From positions 36,251 through 49,950 of the forward strand of contig DITN01000067.1 in NCBI GenBank assembly GCA_002422865.1: a stretch of 13,700 nucleotides of DNA. Reading direction: 5' to 3'. The translations under genes were made by a program, and so were the position numbers. The notes under the pieces are model-generated. The model did not search any database. It was not told where the DNA came from and saw nothing but the letters and a program-made list of their open reading frames with translations. How positions within the stretch are numbered: position 1 is the first letter of the stretch; each line of letters opens with the position of its first letter. Below are positions 7,464 to 13,700 of this stretch, piece after piece. Origin of the DNA: Bacteroidetes bacterium UBA6183. Lineage in GTDB: Bacteria; Bacteroidota; Bacteroidia; UKL13-3.

Positions 7464-7493
7464 TTAGATTCCTAACTTGTGCGTTTAAAATTG
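7464..7493 (+). promoter_or_regulatory. Weak candidate promoter of the desaturase gene
   Basis: TTA (7464-7466), a 19-base spacer and TAAAATTG (7486-7493) match the Bacteroidota pattern with one mismatch in each element. A small inverted repeat, GTTAG-ATTC-CTAAC (7463-7476), overlaps the -33 position and could be an operator; this is speculative. Confidence 0.3.
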
Positions 7494-7513
7494 AAATTTA
7501 TCCCTTAACATAA

Positions 7514-8623
7514 ATGAATCAGAAGCAACAAGTAAAGTTTGTCCCTAAACACAAGTCGCCATTTTTTGCTGTACTAAAAAGCAGAGTTGATCTTTACTTT
7601 GACGAAAACGGAATTAGCAAACATGCGAACGTTACCATGGTAACTAAAACCATTGTTTTATTAAGTGGTTACATTTTACCTTTTGTGGCATTGTTGTATT
7701 TTACTCCACCTCTTGGTTTATCCATGTTGTTGTGGTTTATAATGGGTTTAAGCCTTGCAGGTATTGGCATGAGTGTAATGCACGATGCTAACCATAGCGC
7801 ATACTCATCAAACAAAACCGTTAATTTTTTAATGGGACATACCCTTAACTTAGTTGGTGGAAGTGTGTTTAACTGGAAACTTCAACATAATATTTTGCAT
7901 CATACCTACACCAACATTACACATATTGATGAAGATATAGAAGACCGTTTGGTATTAAAATTTTCGCCCCATACCAAAACAAAATGGTTTCATAAATTTC
8001 AATGGATATATGCCATGTTTTTTTATGGCTTACTTACCTTTTACTGGGTTCTTGCAAAAGATTTTGTACAGTATGCACAGTTTACCAAAAGCGGTGTGAA
8101 CCCCGGTAATAAAAGCGAAAATCGTAGTACACTCATTAAAATTATTTTAATAAAAGTATTTTACTTTTTAGCCGTAATTGTAATGCCTATAGTTGTGTTT
8201 AGCATACCGGTATTACAAATACTTAGTGGCTTTTTGTTGATGCATTTTGTTGCAGGAGTTATTTTAACAACAGTTTTTCAATTGGCACATACGCTTGAGC
8301 AAACAGCTCATCCAATGCCGGTTAACGGAATTATTGAAAACGATTGGGCCATACACCAATTAAACACTACGGTAAACTTTAGCCGCAACAGCAAATTATT
8401 AAGTTGGTACATTGGCGGATTAAACTTTCAGGTAGAACACCATTTGTTTCCTAAAATTAGTCATGTGCACTACCCTGCCCTTTCGCATATTGTAAAACAA
8501 ACAGCTGAAGAACATGGCATTCCTTATCTTGAAAACGAATCCTTGCTAAGTGCGCTACAATCTCATTTTAGGTATATGCGTGAGATTGGCACATTGCCAA
8601 ACCCTAATACGGCTATCAACTAA
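7514..8623 (+). CDS. Membrane fatty acid desaturase (acyl-CoA/lipid type)
   Basis: A 369-residue integral membrane di-iron desaturase that would insert a cis double bond into acyl chains, presumably using cytochrome b5- or ferredoxin-type electrons. The three histidine boxes are present: H90-DAN-H94; H125-NIL-H129-H130; and Q306-VE-H309-H310. The Q in the third box (QVEHH) is the pattern seen in front-end and linoleoyl-CoA-like desaturases, but there is no fused cytochrome b5 domain and regiospecificity cannot be read from sequence. Hydrophobic blocks lie at about 45-63, 68-88, 165-181, 207-230 and 232-257, a typical topology with the boxes on the cytoplasmic side. The likely physiological role is membrane fluidity control. 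The gene converges on the oxoamine synthase gene, and the two share a terminator. Confidence 0.9.
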   Translation: MNQKQQVKFVPKHKSPFFAVLKSRVDLYFDENGISKHANVTMVTKTIVLLSGYILPFVALLYFTPPLGLSMLLWFIMGLSLAGIGMSVMHDANHSAYSSNKTVNFLMGHTLNLVGGSVFNWKLQHNILHHTYTNITHIDEDIEDRLVLKFSPHTKTKWFHKFQWIYAMFFYGLLTFYWVLAKDFVQYAQFTKSGVNPGNKSENRSTLIKIILIKVFYFLAVIVMPIVVFSIPVLQILSGFLLMHFVAGVILTTVFQLAHTLEQTAHPMPVNGIIENDWAIHQLNTTVNFSRNSKLLSWYIGGLNFQVEHHLFPKISHVHYPALSHIVKQTAEEHGIPYLENESLLSALQSHFRYMREIGTLPNPNTAIN

Positions 8624-8645
8624 AAACCCAATTTCAACTCAAATA

Positions 8646-8681
8646 AAAAAGGCTGTTTCAATTAAATGAAACAGCCTTTTT
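8646..8681. terminator. Bidirectional terminator between the desaturase and oxoamine synthase genes
   Basis: A perfect 15-bp inverted repeat, AAAAAGGCTGTTTCA (8646-8660) and TGAAACAGCCTTTTT (8667-8681), with a 6-nt loop. A run of A on the left and T on the right lets it act on both strands. It lies 22 bp after the desaturase stop and 16 bp beyond the minus-strand stop at 8698. Confidence 0.9.
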
Positions 8682-8697
8682 GTATTTATAACTTTTT

Positions 8698-9954
8698 TTA
8701 GTGTTGTTCGCCCATGGCTACAATTCCTTGCTCCATGCGGTATGCGCCACTTTCTAATTTGCTGCGTATTGCTCCAAATGCATTGATGGTTTCTTCTACA
8801 TCAGCTAAAGTATGCACCGCTGTAGGAATTAAACGTAATAAAATCATGCCCTTTGGTATTACAGGATAAACCACAACAGAACAGAAGATACCGAAGTTTT
8901 CGCGTAAATCGTGAACTACTCCTGTTGCCTCGCCTACTGTACCTTTCATCATTACAGGAGTAACCATGGTGTTGGTATGGCCAATGTCAAATCCTTTTTC
9001 TTTTAATCCACCTTGTAATGCACGAACAATAGTCCATAATTGCTCTTTGTATTCCGGGTGGTTACGTATTAACTCTAAACGTTTTAATGCACCCTTTACA
9101 ATTGGCATAGGTACGCTCTTCGCATAAATTTGAGAACGTAAGTTGTAGCGTAAGTATTTAATCACTTCTTTTTTAGCAGCCACAAAACCACCAATTAAAG
9201 CCATACTTTTTGCAAAAGTACCAAAGTAAACATCTATACCATCGTTGCAGTTTTGTTCATAACCAATGCCTCTTCCGCCTTCACCAATCGAACCAAAACC
9301 ATGGGCATCATCTACAAATAAACGGAAGTCGAATTTTTTCTTCAATTCAATTATTTCCGCAACGTTTCCTTGAGAACCTGTCATTCCAAACACACCTTCG
9401 GTAATAACCAAAATACCACCACCAGTTTCGTCTGTTAGTTTTTTAGCACGTATTAATTGTGTTTCTAAACTCGCAGCATCATTGTGTTTGTATAAAAAAC
9501 GTTTGCCCATATGTAAACGCACGCCATCAACTATACAAGCATGACTTTCGGCATCATATACAATTACATCATGTCTATCAACCAACGCATCAATGGCACT
9601 AACCATACCTTGGTATCCGTAGTTTAACAATACAGCATCTTCTTTACCAACAAACTCAGCCAATTCTTTATCCAATTGCTCATGAAAAACAGAGTTACCA
9701 CTCATCATCCTTGCACCCATCGGGTAAGCTAAACCGTAATCAGCTGCTGCTTCAGCATCTGCCTTACGCACCTCAGGGTGATTAGCCAAGCCTAAATAGT
9801 TGTTTAAACTCCAGTTTAACATCTCTTTTCCTCGGAATGTCATACGTGGACCAATAGCTCCTTCTAAACGAGGGAACATATAATAGCCGTAAGCATCATC
9901 GGCATGTTGTCCTAATGGACCTGCTTTTTTCTGTAATTTTTCGAAAATATCCAT
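8698..9954 (-). CDS. Alpha-oxoamine synthase (PLP; serine palmitoyltransferase/cysteate acyltransferase/KBL-like)
   Basis: A 418-residue fold-type I PLP enzyme that condenses an amino acid with an acyl-thioester and releases CO2. Key residues align with the family: H138 (DAESHACIVDG) stacking on PLP, D215 and H218 in VDDAHG, and the Schiff-base lysine K249 in GTFAKS. The H218-K249 spacing of 31 equals that of bacterial serine palmitoyltransferase. The substrate-loop motif GARMMSGNS (80-88) differs from both the GSRFLNGT type of sphingolipid enzymes and the kbl enzyme of threonine breakdown. From memory, this subtype is widespread in Bacteroidota, often labelled 2-amino-3-ketobutyrate CoA ligase, and some members are the cysteate fatty acyltransferase of capnine (sulfonolipid) synthesis. 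I infer a long-chain-base lipid role, helped by the desaturase next door, but the amino-acid substrate is unproven. No threonine dehydrogenase or biotin genes are near. It has its own -7 box, so it is probably monocistronic. Confidence 0.85.
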   Translation of the reverse strand: MDIFEKLQKKAGPLGQHADDAYGYYMFPRLEGAIGPRMTFRGKEMLNWSLNNYLGLANHPEVRKADAEAAADYGLAYPMGARMMSGNSVFHEQLDKELAEFVGKEDAVLLNYGYQGMVSAIDALVDRHDVIVYDAESHACIVDGVRLHMGKRFLYKHNDAASLETQLIRAKKLTDETGGGILVITEGVFGMTGSQGNVAEIIELKKKFDFRLFVDDAHGFGSIGEGGRGIGYEQNCNDGIDVYFGTFAKSMALIGGFVAAKKEVIKYLRYNLRSQIYAKSVPMPIVKGALKRLELIRNHPEYKEQLWTIVRALQGGLKEKGFDIGHTNTMVTPVMMKGTVGEATGVVHDLRENFGIFCSVVVYPVIPKGMILLRLIPTAVHTLADVEETINAFGAIRSKLESGAYRMEQGIVAMGEQH

Positions 9955-9977
9955 GTTAACTTTATGATAACTTGCGG

Positions 9978-9985
9978 CAAATGTA
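9978..9985 (-). promoter_or_regulatory. -7 box of the oxoamine synthase gene
   Basis: On the minus strand this reads TACATTTG, a perfect match to TAnnTTTG, 23 bases before the ATG at 9954. No TTG is found at the usual 19-20 bases upstream, so the -33 element is weak or absent. Confidence 0.5.
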
Positions 9986-10054
9986 CATTTATGGGTGATA
10001 TTTTATAGAGAATTTTTATCAGCCAAACATTTCAATAAAAAATCCTTACTATGC

Positions 10055-12133
10055 TCATAACAAAACCCTTAACTGCAACCTTAAATCTGTTAATGTGTTC
10101 CCTTTAATTTCCTCTAAACCACTACTTATTGTATTTACATTACTATAACGGGTTTGGCTGTATTTAAACCACAACTCTACTTTACGGTTAACCTTTACAC
10201 GCGCCACCACATAATACCTTACACCGCTGTTTTGATATAAGGGCACAGCGTATTGATACAACACATCATTTTCGGCTGCATATACACGGGCATTGTAATC
10301 ATCAACTGTAAAATAGGACATGCGTATAATCAAAGCTACTTTTTTGCGAGGTAAACTTAAATTCAAGTCTTGCATCAATAAAGTTCCTGTTTGATTTTTA
10401 TTGATATCATCACTAAAAGTTACTACTTCTAAACGACTTTTGGCACTTAAGTTCAAGCTCACCTTATATTGTGCATTAAATCTGTATACGCTTCTGGTTT
10501 GCGCACTGATGTAATCCACACGCTCGGTATTATTACTTTGGTTACGCCCTTTAATTTCTTGCCTAAATCTGATGTAAAACTGTGCGGTTCGTGATGGAAT
10601 GTATTGCAACTCACTTAAAAAATCGAAACCTCTGCTTGGCCCATCAACCAAATAACGCAGCCATTTACTTTGGTAAAAATCTATATACGAATTAAGCAAC
10701 CACTTGCGCGTAATGCGTAAAGATGCTCCAGTATAAATTCCTTGTTCGTTTCTGGTATCACTATTTTCTGCAAACGAATTGGCAAATGTGGTTTGATAAT
10801 CTTTTGCAAAATTTCGGTACAACATCACCACATCCAAATTTGCATCAAGCGAAATTAACATGCCTGATGTAACAGCAAAGGCGTTGTTAGTGCTGCGTGA
10901 ACCTTCTCCAAAAAAATTAAAATTTCGCCATTGTAAGTTATAATCAATACCGGTATTACCCAAATCTGTTCCGCTAAAATTGTACAACTGATACGGTTTA
11001 TCGCCCGGTAAAAAAGCAATGTTATAGTTGGTTTGAACATGGGTTAAACACACATGTCCGTTTTTTAACAACCAACGCGCATTACCACCATAAATGGTTT
11101 GAAATACATTTTGTCGTTTGCTTACTTCACTCGCAGTTCGATGTAAACCGGTTAAACTTACACTGCTAAAAATATCATCACCTTGAAACGTATCATTGGC
11201 ATTAAAATTTGTGCTGATGTATTTACCACTTCCAAACAAAACCACCTGCCATTTTTCTTTTGCTAAAGTTATGGCGGCACCACGCAAAAATTCGTTTTCG
11301 TTTAACGACCTAAAAGGCCTGATGGGCAAATAACTTCTGCGCACATTCATTACAAAGGCACTTTTACGCGCTGCAAGTCCGGAGCCAAAAGTTAGCCCTT
11401 GTCCAAAGTTTACTTGATAATCGCCCACAGCAATGGTTTTAACAATAGACTTACGGGGCCTGTAATAAAAGTGTAACGAGTTAAAATCAAAACCATAAGG
11501 TTGTGCACCTCGACCAAATTGCTCACCCATATCTTTTTCGGCAGTGTAGCCAAAAGTTAACCTGTTGCCATAACTAAATCGGTACCTAAATACATACCTA
11601 TCGGGATTACCTAAATAGTATGTTTTGCCATCGGTTATGCGTTGTTTGTTATAACCCGCACGTTGTTCCATCTCTGTATCATACAAACCAATAATTTCAT
11701 GTTTACCTTTAGCCAACATTTGTTTAAATGTGGTTTGATTTTCCATCCAATTCTCATCAACCGTAACGAAATAAGTTAAGTAATAAATGGTAACATCATC
11801 CATGGATTCAATAGATTGAAGTTCATAAAGATTCAAAAAATCACCAAACTTAATGCGGTGGTTGATGATGGCATTAATTTGATTTTCGTCTAAAAAAATT
11901 AAACGTTGTAACTGTTCACGAGAAGCTTTATTCAGGTTTAATTTATTGCGGTTGTATTGTTCTAATTGGTCTTGCAAATCGGTATAATCAACCGTTGCTT
12001 CAGTATTCTCAATTAGTCGCTCCAACAAATCAGCAATTACTTTTTCATCCGATTCTCGGTTGTTTTGAGCTGATGTTTTTACAGCCACCAACAACATCAA
12101 CCCAAATAAAAAACACAACCTTATTACCAGCAT
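10055..12133 (-). CDS. Helix-hairpin-helix protein with predicted outer-membrane beta-barrel
   Basis: A 692-residue exported protein. The signal peptide is residues 1-22 (IRLCFLFGLMLLVAVKTSA, cleaved before Q23). It is followed by an acidic helical linker (24-62) and a ComEA-like helix-hairpin-helix at about 64-120 (LNLNKASREQLQRL, then INAIINHRIKFGDF and NLYELQSI). The rest, from about 145 to the end, is rich in alternating aromatic and polar residues (FRYRFSYGNRLTFGYTAEKD, LHFYYRP, VNFGQGLTFGSG) and finishes with TDLRLQLRVLL, as expected of a transmembrane beta-barrel. This architecture recurs in Bacteroidota without a known function. HHH domains usually bind DNA non-specifically; here the domain would face the periplasm, so DNA contact during uptake or a protein-protein role are both conjecture. 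The gene starts 3 bp after the upstream barrel gene ends and is surely co-transcribed with it. Confidence 0.83.
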   Translation of the reverse strand: MLVIRLCFLFGLMLLVAVKTSAQNNRESDEKVIADLLERLIENTEATVDYTDLQDQLEQYNRNKLNLNKASREQLQRLIFLDENQINAIINHRIKFGDFLNLYELQSIESMDDVTIYYLTYFVTVDENWMENQTTFKQMLAKGKHEIIGLYDTEMEQRAGYNKQRITDGKTYYLGNPDRYVFRYRFSYGNRLTFGYTAEKDMGEQFGRGAQPYGFDFNSLHFYYRPRKSIVKTIAVGDYQVNFGQGLTFGSGLAARKSAFVMNVRRSYLPIRPFRSLNENEFLRGAAITLAKEKWQVVLFGSGKYISTNFNANDTFQGDDIFSSVSLTGLHRTASEVSKRQNVFQTIYGGNARWLLKNGHVCLTHVQTNYNIAFLPGDKPYQLYNFSGTDLGNTGIDYNLQWRNFNFFGEGSRSTNNAFAVTSGMLISLDANLDVVMLYRNFAKDYQTTFANSFAENSDTRNEQGIYTGASLRITRKWLLNSYIDFYQSKWLRYLVDGPSRGFDFLSELQYIPSRTAQFYIRFRQEIKGRNQSNNTERVDYISAQTRSVYRFNAQYKVSLNLSAKSRLEVVTFSDDINKNQTGTLLMQDLNLSLPRKKVALIIRMSYFTVDDYNARVYAAENDVLYQYAVPLYQNSGVRYYVVARVKVNRKVELWFKYSQTRYSNVNTISSGLEEIKGNTLTDLRLQLRVLL

Positions 12134-12136
12134 ATT

Positions 12137-12961
12137 TTATTGTTGAGTTGTTATTGGTAACCTTAAACTAAACTGCGGAATTACTCCTAAAATTTGATGT
12201 ACTTGTGCCGCAACATCAATGGCCAATTTATTGGCTTGTATGGATGTTCCAAATGTTACCAATACAGGTTGCGATGAAGCGCCAACACCAAAAGCGATGC
12301 GTTTATTTACATGGTATTTTATACCCGATCGGAAAATCGTTTTTTGCTCAAGCGACTGTTCTGTTTCCACCAACGCATCCACTTTCTCGTTAACTTTATA
12401 ACTTAGGCCTAACCTTGCATAAGTGGGTACTTTATCACTTACTTTATTACTCAGTTGTTGCTGGTTTGGGTTGAATAACATAAAGGCTACTTTAATTTTT
12501 GAAACCGGCTGATAATAAACTCCGGCACCTAAAACCCAAGCTCCGGCATTGCCATACTCGCCAATGGTAGTATTTAAATAATTAAGCTGAACACCTAACG
12601 CAAGGGTTTGTGCTAATTTTTTTGATGCGGATAAAACAAACCGCTGTTGGTTAAACTTATCAAAGCCGAATAAGTTAACAGCCGCACCAACATCAACCCA
12701 CTTATTAGGCACTGCAACACTAAAATTGCTGGTTCCTAATTCTTTTTGTCCAAAACGTTTTTCACCAAACGCACCCACTTGCCATTTTTTTAAGTCACTT
12801 ATTGCTGCCGGATTATTTACTACAGAAAAAGCATTGGATAACAAGGCATTACAACTACCCAACATGCCCGATTCTGCGCCAAAAACGCCATTAATACCCT
12901 GTGAATACGCACAATTTAGCGCAAAGAAAGTTACATAGGCCAGTGTTATAATTCGCTTCAT
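12137..12961 (-). CDS. PorV/PorQ/FadL-like outer-membrane beta-barrel protein
   Basis: 274 residues with a signal peptide (MKRIITLAYVTFFALNCAYS, cleaved before Q21). The mature N-terminus, about 25-55, carries SVVNNPAAISDLKKWQVG, the NPA motif found near the N-terminus of PorV, PorQ and FadL-type barrels. The rest consists of repeated glycine-rich amphipathic strands (VDVGAAVNLFGFDKF, AWVLGAGVYYQ, YARLGLSYKV, IAFGVGASSQPV). It is shorter than PorV (nearer 400 residues), so this is a related family and not the type IX secretion component itself. It is the first gene of a minus-strand pair with the helix-hairpin-helix barrel protein 3 bp downstream; the two probably work together in the outer membrane. 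It is divergent from hppA across a 77-bp gap. The exact function is unknown. Confidence 0.78.
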   Translation of the reverse strand: MKRIITLAYVTFFALNCAYSQGINGVFGAESGMLGSCNALLSNAFSVVNNPAAISDLKKWQVGAFGEKRFGQKELGTSNFSVAVPNKWVDVGAAVNLFGFDKFNQQRFVLSASKKLAQTLALGVQLNYLNTTIGEYGNAGAWVLGAGVYYQPVSKIKVAFMLFNPNQQQLSNKVSDKVPTYARLGLSYKVNEKVDALVETEQSLEQKTIFRSGIKYHVNKRIAFGVGASSQPVLVTFGTSIQANKLAIDVAAQVHQILGVIPQFSLRLPITTQQ

Positions 12962-12984
12962 CAGTACATGTTAATGGTTAGGAC

Positions 12985-13014
12985 TTTCAAAAATGGAATT
13001 TAATTATATTTTTG
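12985..13014 (+). promoter_or_regulatory. Bacteroidota-type promoter of hppA
   Basis: TATTTTTG (13007-13014) is a perfect TAnnTTTG box. It is preceded after 19 bases by TTT (12985-12987), one mismatch from TTG. Transcription would start near 13020, giving a leader of about 19 nt before ATG 13039. Confidence 0.6.
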
Positions 13015-13038
13015 TTTAAAATAAACAATATATAGTAG

Positions 13039-13700
13039 ATGGAAAACATTATTTACTTGATTCCCGCTTTAGGGGTAGTTGGTCTTCTGGTGATGGCCAT
13101 TAAAAGCGCTTGGGTAAACAAGCAAGATGCAGGTGATAAAAACATGCAAGAATTAGCAGGCTATATAGCCGATGGTGCAATGGCATTTTTAAAGGCCGAA
13201 TGGAAAGTGCTAAGCATATTTGTGGCATTTGCTGCTGCTTTATTAGCATACTCTGGTACCATACATGAAGTAAATGGAAAAGCAATTCACTCAAGTTGGA
13301 TAATATCTATATCATTTATTATAGGTGCAGTATTTTCTGCAACAGCCGGATATATTGGTATGAAAGTGGCTACCAAAGCCAACGTACGCACTACCCAAGC
13401 AGCTCGTACCAGCTTAAAGCAAGCTTTAAAAGTTTCGTTTACCGGGGGTACGGTTATGGGCTTAGGTGTTGCAGGTTTAGCAGTATTGGGTTTAGGCGGT
13501 TTATTTATTGCCTTCTTAAGTATTTTTGCCGATTTAGGCGAAAACACGGTAATCACTTCAATTGAGGTATTAACAGGTTTTAGTTTAGGCGCTGAATCTA
13601 TTGCTTTATTTGCCCGTGTAGGTGGTGGTATTTATACCAAAGCTGCAGATGTTGGAGCTGATTTAGTTGGTAAAGTAGAAGCCGGTATTCCTGAGGATGA
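13039..13700 (+). CDS. hppA: Membrane-bound proton/sodium-pumping pyrophosphatase (HppA), N-terminal part, 3' truncated by window edge
   Basis: HppA hydrolyses inorganic pyrophosphate and pumps H+ and/or Na+ out across the cytoplasmic membrane. The frame opens at ATG 13039 and stays open to the window end: 220 full codons, about a third of the usual 650-800 residues. Hydrophobic helices are visible at about 4-21, 57-72, 87-108 and 132-160. The family signature GGGIYTKAADVGADLVGKVE (195-214) runs into AGIPED, the start of the pyrophosphate-binding DDxxxxD region, which is cut off. The glutamate before the signature helix (E176 in SIEVLTGFSLGAESIALFAR) is conserved in the family. The residues that decide K+ dependence and H+ versus Na+ specificity lie downstream, outside the window, so the ion cannot be called. 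It is divergent from the barrel gene at 12961. Confidence 0.95.
   Translation, partial: MENIIYLIPALGVVGLLVMAIKSAWVNKQDAGDKNMQELAGYIADGAMAFLKAEWKVLSIFVAFAAALLAYSGTIHEVNGKAIHSSWIISISFIIGAVFSATAGYIGMKVATKANVRTTQAARTSLKQALKVSFTGGTVMGLGVAGLAVLGLGGLFIAFLSIFADLGENTVITSIEVLTGFSLGAESIALFARVGGGIYTKAADVGADLVGKVEAGIPED

Noticed and set aside
8646..8681. Hairpin considered as a repeat element or regulatory RNA
   Set aside because: Its position between two convergent stops and the flanking A and T runs fit a bidirectional terminator fully.
8698..9954. Assignment as the threonine-degradation enzyme Kbl or the biotin enzyme BioF
   Set aside because: The loop motif GARMMSGNS and the lack of tdh or bio neighbours do not support either specifically, so only the superfamily is called.
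13287..13565. Two 89-codon frames, one on each strand, inside the right-hand end of the window
   Set aside because: Both are out of frame with hppA, whose signature motif fixes the true reading frame here.

Overview
This is an AT-rich chromosomal window from a member of the Bacteroidota, probably a free-living flavobacterium-, sphingobacterium- or chitinophaga-like lineage. The evidence is fourfold. Several genes have the phylum-specific -7 promoter box TAnnTTTG and no clear Shine-Dalgarno sequence. PurL is the large single-chain form. Two neighbouring genes encode an NPA-motif beta-barrel and a helix-hairpin-helix outer-membrane protein typical of the phylum. The alpha-oxoamine synthase belongs to a Bacteroidota subtype. 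I saw no tRNA, rRNA, CRISPR array, insertion sequence, integrase or phage gene. This is core or near-core genome with a few poorly characterised proteins.

Layout, left to right. (1) The 3' half of purL (purine synthesis) runs off the left edge and ends at a strong hairpin terminator. (2) A 382-bp non-coding gap containing a 14-bp perfect palindrome leads to arsA, a full two-domain arsenite-type ATPase with its own Bacteroidota promoter. None of arsR, arsD, arsB, acr3 or arsC is in the window. (3) A possible 35-residue membrane microprotein comes next, then an agmatinase-like ureohydrolase with a lysine-rich insertion, closed by a hairpin terminator. (4) Two exported proteins of poorly known role follow: a probable outer-membrane barrel with a conserved HAEP...LGARKGE segment, and a DUF4163/DUF3298 (RsiV/PdaC-like) lipoprotein. 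(5) A membrane fatty-acid desaturase converges on an alpha-oxoamine synthase of the serine palmitoyltransferase/cysteate acyltransferase/KBL superfamily. The two share a bidirectional terminator, and both plausibly act in membrane lipid synthesis. (6) On the minus strand, a two-gene unit with a 3-bp gap encodes a PorV/FadL-like barrel and a 692-residue protein combining a ComEA-like helix-hairpin-helix with a predicted barrel. (7) Divergent from it, the 5' third of hppA (membrane pyrophosphatase) runs off the right edge and has a near-consensus promoter.

Nothing here assembles into a clear new multi-gene system. The observations most worth checking are the helix-hairpin-helix/barrel pair, the substrate of the oxoamine synthase (sulfonolipid versus sphingolipid), the isolated two-domain ArsA with the small membrane ORF behind it, and the insertion-bearing agmatinase homologue.
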